Source of the DNA: Paragorgia papillata
Lineage: Eukaryota; Cnidaria; Anthozoa; Scleralcyonacea; Coralliidae
Assembly (NCBI GenBank): GCA_035771165.1
Contig: JAWNZC010000421.1
Location: 1,727,001-1,791,000 of the forward strand
DNA: 64,000 nucleotides
Direction: 5' to 3'
Positions 59,701 through 64,000 of this stretch are shown here, in pieces (position 1 is the first letter of the stretch; every line of letters starts with the position of its first letter). The position numbers and the translations under genes were made by a program. The notes below the pieces were generated by a model. That model was given only the letters and a program-made list of their open reading frames with translations, made no database searches and had not been told where the DNA came from.

Positions 59701-62281
59701 TTCTATTTGTTATTCACTGATTACTACTTGTAAATAAACACTATTATTATAATTATTATTATTATTACTAATAAGGGTGGAATAAAGAATTTCCAAAATT
59801 TGAGGACACTAGGTTTTAAGTGTATAAGAACAGTCATTCATGTGACAAATGTAAAAATATGAAAACCGTGTGCAAGCGGTAATAATTTATAACATAAAAT
59901 AAACAATACATATTTTATTAATACAGAAGCCAACCCATATTAATAAGTGAAATATAGTATTACAGCTGTTTTGACCAAACAATTTGTCTATTTCGAGTTG
60001 TCACACGATTCTTCTATGTTTTTGTGAGAAAACAGTGAATGGCGAGTGGCTAATACTTAAAAAAGGTTAGATATACTGCCGAAACAGAGAACGTAGGAAT
60101 CTAATGTTTCGAGTGAAGGCCCTTCTGCCCTTCTCTGAAGAAGGGCCTTCGCTCGAAACATTAGATTCCTACATCGTTCTCTGTTTCGGCAGTATATCTA
60201 ACCTTACTATATTTCAATTGTTGTTTCTACACTGCCTACACAGCATGCTACTTTTATTTCATCTTAATAAGCAACAGAATTACATATAAAATTAATTATT
60301 GAAGCTTAGCCAACCTGTAAATTTTATGAGTCATCATTTCTGAACCCACGATTAACCCACACTTTCAATTCACCTGATGCCCCAGGGGCTGAAACTCACA
60401 CTGAGACAAACCTAAGAATAAACTTTGCCCATGGTTACAACAAGGCTACTAAACCCAACAAAATACTTATAGGGAGTCTTAATCTTTGTTGAAATGTTGA
60501 CAGTGAAGCCCCATTTACACTACGCTCAATATTTGGTACAGCTCAGATAAAAATGGTACCCGTACCAATTTTACCCGTGCTCAGACTACCTATTTACAAG
60601 GTCCAAGCACAGATAAAATTGGCACGGGCAACAATTTAACCGTGCCATACCAAAAATCAAGCGTAGTGTAAATTGAGCAATGAGATACAGTGTTATAATA
60701 TTAATTGTTATCACTTAAGTAGACAATAAGACAGAGCCATAATAATTATCTGACCAATATTTGTACTCATCTATAGTCATTAATGAGTAAAGCAATCAAA
60801 TATCGTGTAAGCATACTATATACAGTATAACCATGGAAAATAGAAATACTGTAATTGGTCAGAGAATGAATGCTCCACATTCATTATAATATGCTTTCTG
60901 TTTCAGTTTCACTGAGTGGGTGTCATTCAATGGCTTCCCACTATTTTAAAATATGTTATCATTGCCTTGGAAATTGCTCTTTGTCTAACCTTGTGCTTAA
61001 AACTAAAGATGAAAACATAAATATGCAAGTTAAGAATGATTTATTTCCATAGCTTATATATTTTAGTAAAACAGTTTGTACTGCAAGCTGATGCATATTA
61101 AACTTAACCATTAACTGAGAATTATGTATTTGTGGTTAAAGGTAAACCATCGATATTAAAGTCCCAGGATATCAACTTACTGAACTTCCTGGTATCATCT
61201 TTAATATATAACAGTTCGCACTTCAAAAACCACAAGCCAATAAAAAAGGCTTTAATTTTAACTCATTCCTGTCCGAGGGCTTCTCCAGAGGTGAATAAAA
61301 TCGTCTGGCGTTAGCCAGAATAAAATACTAAAGACCAATTCGGACAGGAAAGAGTTAAACTAAGTATTTTAACGTTTTTTGGAAGCCAAACGAGCTACTA
61401 AAAAGCACTTAAAAGCTTTGAATCGGAAGCCATTTAAATGAACCACATTGAAGGTAATTTGCTACACTTGTTGGAGACGTAACCGCAAAAGGATACACAT
61501 CATTGAAATATCGAAAGCAAAAATACTCTGAAACAATCCATAACTGGCCGAGGATTACACGTTAAATATATATTAAACAGGTAAACAATAAGAAACTGCC
61601 TTCTGATGAGTTTGGATCGATAGCTGAAAAATAAGTCGGTATACAAATACTATTATAAATCGATTGTGTATCGCTAATCCGGTAGTGTTGTCACTGTTGA
61701 TCAGTATATACATTTTGGTTTCAATCCGGTAGTGTTGTCAATGTTTGCAGTATATGCGTTTTGGTTTCAAGCGCTGACTACGATGTTCTAGTCAACATGT
61801 AAACCCATACTGTCGATGACCAATATGACAATATAGGCCAAATACTGCAGCAATGTTCAACTGAGACGGCAAGCAACGTATTATTTATATATTTCTAAGA
61901 CTTACTTGGTGACGTGTTGTCGTATATCATATTGTAAAGTTCTCATCGATTTCAGGACCTCAATACATCCCAGATACTGTCAGAAAATTGACAAAATTGA
62001 TTAGAACGGACTATAAGAATCTAATAAAGTTAGAACAAACACAAGGGTACAGTCGCCACAGTATAAAAAGACATTAGATATGTAAACACAAGCTGGACTC
62101 AGAAAGAATGACGACAGGGAATGTACACCACAAGATTTCTTCCTGAAACATAGTATACCTTTAAAGCATAACAAACGCCACCGTCTTTGATAGCCTGGTC
62201 GGAATGAAGCCAGCCTCTGTCTGGTTTTCTCATAAACGAGCCGGCTTTTGACCATTCTTCGGCACTCATCCCTTTCTTCAT
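51848..62281 (-). CDS. SHC: SHC adaptor protein (PTB-CH1-SH2), 12 exons, 567 aa, complete
   Basis: Exons in order: 62281-62159, 61976-61906, 57620-57563, 56914-56884, 56266-56124, 55670-55619, 55426-55300, 54586-54517, 53851-53497, 53104-52811, 52575-52355, 52006-51848 (TAG). Phases close throughout (1704 nt). An in-frame TGA lies just upstream of the ATG. The N-terminus [17 protein letters not shown] matches p52-type SHC. PTB about 20-195 includes [22 protein letters not shown] and [10 protein letters not shown]; the phosphotyrosine-binding Arg is retained. CH1 about 200-455 carries tyrosines in YxxP context and PPPLPKP (425-431). SH2 about 462-555 has [12 protein letters not shown] and FLVRES (R485). 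SHC couples receptor tyrosine kinases to Grb2/Ras. Exon 8 (54586-54517) is the least certain because its acceptor is weak, but it alone repairs the phase and contributes YDDP. Confidence 0.93.
53999..54480. repeat. Long polypyrimidine/polypurine tract in SHC intron 8
   Basis: About 480 bp of irregular CT-rich sequence on the + strand (purine-rich in the SHC transcript). Imperfect CTTCCCCTCTCC-type motifs recur. Long open frames rich in Ser/Pro/Leu are compositional artefacts. Confidence 0.9.
54826..54899 (-). tRNA. tRNA-Ala(AGC)-like sequence, probably a decayed tRNA or SINE head (SHC intron 7)
   Basis: Reads GGTTTCCGTAGCTCAGTGG with a good A box, anticodon stem-loop around CTAGCAT (anticodon AGC) and B box GGTTCAATTCC. 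The T stem and acceptor stem have mismatches, and no CCA-ready acceptor end pairs cleanly, so it is probably not a functional tRNA. Same strand as SHC. Confidence 0.45.
56308..56802. repeat. (CAT/CAC)n microsatellite in SHC intron 4
   Basis: Trinucleotide/hexanucleotide tract of CAT, CAC and ATC units, lying between exons 4 and 5. Spurious frames on both strands (TIIII, MMMVM). Confidence 0.95.
57706..58450. repeat. 44-bp minisatellite, about 17 copies (SHC intron 2)
   Basis: The unit runs from AGGCAGATAACCATCTGGTG to GCATGCCGTTTTCCGGT. Each unit contains the small inverted repeat ATAACCA-N5-TGGTTAT. Copies differ by a few substitutions (TCTGG/TCTCG, GCATGC/GCATAC). No unique spacers occur. 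Confidence 0.97.
58451..58950. repeat. 20-bp minisatellite, about 25 copies (SHC intron 2)
   Basis: The unit GCGTGACTTCTGAAAACGTA abuts the 44-bp array directly. Leftmost copies have GAAAACGTA and rightmost mostly CAGAATGTA/CAGAACGTA, so variants are graded along the array. The frames it opens (SEVTLRFQ on the minus strand) are artefacts of a 20-bp period. Confidence 0.95.
58965..59225 (+). mobile_element. Degenerate 5S-SINE fragment (SHC intron 2)
   Basis: Keeps GTTAGTACTTGGATGGGT and the body motifs around TTGGTTCTCTCCCTGTGCCTC and TTTTCCTCCCTCTGCAA, but has lost the 5' part of the 5S-like head. Confidence 0.65.
59226..61255. other. Remainder of SHC intron 2: AT-rich DNA, two palindromic elements
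   Basis: 59226-60060 is AT-rich with nothing recognisable. 60063-60215 is a palindrome of the GAAGGGCCTTCGCTCGAAAC family. 60510-60680 is a MITE with inverted ends (CCCATTTACACTACGCTCAA). 60681-61255 shows nothing further. Confidence 0.6.
61256..61359. repeat. Palindromic hairpin repeat, divergent-arm copy (SHC intron 2)
   Basis: Has the conserved core AATAAAATCGTCTGGCGTTAG shortened here to its hallmark CTGGCGTTAGCCAG, but the outer arms are unrelated to the other copies (TCCTGTCCGA and TCGGACAGGA) and still complementary. Confidence 0.8.
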
Positions 62282-62547
62282 TGTCGGTTCGCTAGCTCAG
62301 CGTTCAAGGGCATACCAAAAGCTAGAGGACAGTTCTATCACTGCGAGTGATAAACAAACTCGGAGCGATGCAGCGTGAACAATATATAAATATACGTATT
62401 GATATTTTCGTCGTATTATTGCCAAGCACAGACAGAATTGTCAAGTGCAAGTTCGTTGAATGGTTCGTCGAGTTAGAACACCACTTCCGCCATCCAAATT
62501 TGGAAAACAATTAAGGTGGCAGGTGGCAAGTCATGAGATGACAACGA

Positions 62548-62555
62548 TGACGTCA
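62548..62555. promoter_or_regulatory. CRE-like palindrome TGACGTCA upstream of SHC
   Basis: A perfect CREB/ATF palindrome 267 bp upstream of the SHC start codon, outside any repeat I can see. The interval 62282-62547 is the probable 5' UTR and core promoter; no TATA box stands out. Confidence 0.4.
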
Positions 62556-62639
62556 CAAGATGCGTTTATAACGATGACTTGGTATATTTGTATAAATGCA
62601 TAATCTTCGAAAAATCGCATGACAAAAAAAGAGGGATCA

Positions 62640-63229
62640 CTTTCCTCTAAACCGATTTTCCACTTCCTTACTTCCACGGAAGACGCTGAAGCTGACGGCT
62701 GACCTTTCCATGCGGTTTTCCAAATACGGCAATATTGCCCATATGGCTATACGAGCCCGCAAGGGGGTGTGAAAACGCATCCAGCGGCCAATACTTTCTT
62801 TCTTCCCTGAGATTAGGATGCTCCCAGCTCGCTCGCTGGTGCTCGCTCGCTGGTCGCAATAAATACAAAAAATGACCTAACGTTCAAAACGAAAGCCCTT
62901 TATCAATACGTATATAGTTGAATAATCATGTTACAAAAATAAGCCAATCAGTCAGATGCAAATATAAGCCAGTCAGGCCAGAGCCATGATGACTTTGGAC
63001 TAAGTCAAAATATTATCATATCCATACCTTGGATTTTCAAGATGTCCATTTTCGGATTATGTTTTATATTATTTTTTCGGATATAATAATAATAATAATA
63101 ATAATAACAATAATAATAACAAATTAATGGTAATATAGATACTATACATAGATCGTTGACGTCACGACTTTTTCCCCCTAACTGAGGTATCATCGGTTAA
63201 AAATTATGAAGCTTAACCATCTAATAAAA
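62640..63229. other. Intergenic DNA beyond the SHC promoter
   Basis: An AAT microsatellite near 63085-63120. Nothing else recognised. Confidence 0.45.
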
Positions 63230-63645
63230 CCATCCCACAAGCGGGATGTTGCGAGACTTGAGAAAAGCGTAACCAAAACACGAGCCGCTTGGCGAGTGTT
63301 TTTAGCTTAGTTTTCGAAAGTCGAGCAACTTCCCAAGTGTTTGGATCAGAGTATCCAAAACTCATTAATAATTCATGAAGAAAACACAAAGGAAATCAGT
63401 ACCGTGCCGGTGGTTTGGATATCGGAGGAAGAAATTACATAAATTAAGCAAACTTTCATCTTGATTTTCTCTTAAAATACTGATTTGTTTTAGATGCTAT
63501 ATCAAACACTCGGAGGAGTGTTTCATCAGGATATCCAAACACCTCGAAGTTTGTTAAAAAACCTCGGCTTCGCCTCGGTTTTCAACAAACGTCTCGGTGT
63601 TTGGATATCCTGATGAAACACTCCTCCTCGTGTTTGATATATTAC
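63230..63645. repeat. Palindromic element with GTGTTTGGATATCC arms
   Basis: GAGTGTTTCATCAGGATATC and its complement flank a short loop containing CCTCGGCTTCGCCTCGG. CATTAATAATTCATGA, shared with 18005-18030 and 54990-55110, lies inside. Confidence 0.6.
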
Positions 63646-63766
63646 ATCCTGCACGGAAAATCATTTGGTATTTCTTAAAAAATAACGGTATATTTTGTCG
63701 AAAAAACATGATGAAAATAGCGAATTGCCTTTGTTACAATTTAGTTTCCCTTGTATAACTGTTCCT

Positions 63767-63935
63767 TTTCTCAATGTTACTCGGCTGCAAACTGTTACTC
63801 GGCTGCAAACTGTTACTCGGCTGCAAACTGTTACTCGGCTGCAAACTGTTACTCGGCTGCATACTGTTACTCGGCTGCATACTGTTGCTCTGCTGCATAC
63901 TGTTACTCGGCTGCATACTGTTGCTCGCACGACTA
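63767..63935. repeat. 18-bp minisatellite at the window edge
   Basis: About nine copies of CTGTTACTCGGCTGCAAA, with later copies having CATA. The 18-bp period keeps several frames open; none looks like a real protein. Confidence 0.93.
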
Positions 63936-64000
63936 GTACTCGAAGTTCTTTTGGACAATAAGCCGCGGTAAAGTTGAAGACATTTGCGGTTGAAGAGAAA

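Noticed and set aside
63661..63971. Several parallel open frames at the right edge
   Set aside because: An 18-bp repeat keeps many frames open on both strands; there is no independent coding evidence.

Overview
The window looks like nuclear DNA from an early-branching marine invertebrate, most likely a cnidarian (a sponge cannot be excluded). It is AT-rich, gene-poor and packed with short non-autonomous transposons. Genes have animal-type GT-AG introns, metazoan signalling adaptors and 5S-rRNA-derived SINEs. Taxonomy is inferred from gene content and from repeat types that I associate with anthozoan genomes. Nothing here is bacterial: there are no operons, CRISPR arrays or Shine-Dalgarno signals.

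Four genes can be assembled exon by exon, with every intron phase closing. (1) + strand 8727-14673: seven exons, 801 aa, with an N-myristoylation-type start, a coiled coil, a Tudor-like tandem, two TIR domains and a second copy of the same Tudor-like tandem. (2) + strand about 27131-28540: a 105-aa secreted precursor carrying two C-P-F-G-[ML]-W-x-C cassettes, a candidate cyclic neuropeptide prohormone. (3) + strand 41859-48714: two exons, a 124-aa LITAF-domain protein split by a 6.5-kb intron full of transposons. (4) - strand 62281-51848: twelve exons, a complete 567-aa SHC adaptor (PTB, tyrosine-rich CH1, SH2).

Layout: 1-8.4 kb, repeats only. 8.5-14.7 kb, the TIR gene, with a MITE about 65 bp upstream of its start codon and mobile or microsatellite DNA in its larger introns. 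14.7-27 kb, gene-free, with foldback elements, a 5S-SINE, MULE- and Harbinger-type MITEs and a 203-bp tandem repeat. 27-28.5 kb, the peptide gene. 28.5-41.8 kb, gene-free, with two clusters of a palindromic hairpin repeat of about 100 bp and a three-level transposon nest at 39.06-40.63 kb. 41.9-48.7 kb, the LITAF gene, with a broken LINE ORF1 in its intron. 48.9-51.7 kb, MITEs and a SINE nested in a foldback. 51.8-62.3 kb, SHC, with two adjoining minisatellites in intron 2. 62.3-64 kb, the SHC promoter side and an edge minisatellite.

The genes do not form an obvious pathway together. SHC (receptor tyrosine kinase signalling), the TIR protein (probably innate immunity or NAD-linked signalling) and LITAF (endolysosomal membrane) are all signalling or membrane proteins, but their proximity is probably incidental. 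The strongest novelty candidates are the Tudor-TIR-TIR-Tudor protein, the CPFGxWxC peptide precursor, the YxxP-rich SHC, and the palindromic hairpin repeats whose arms change while staying complementary.
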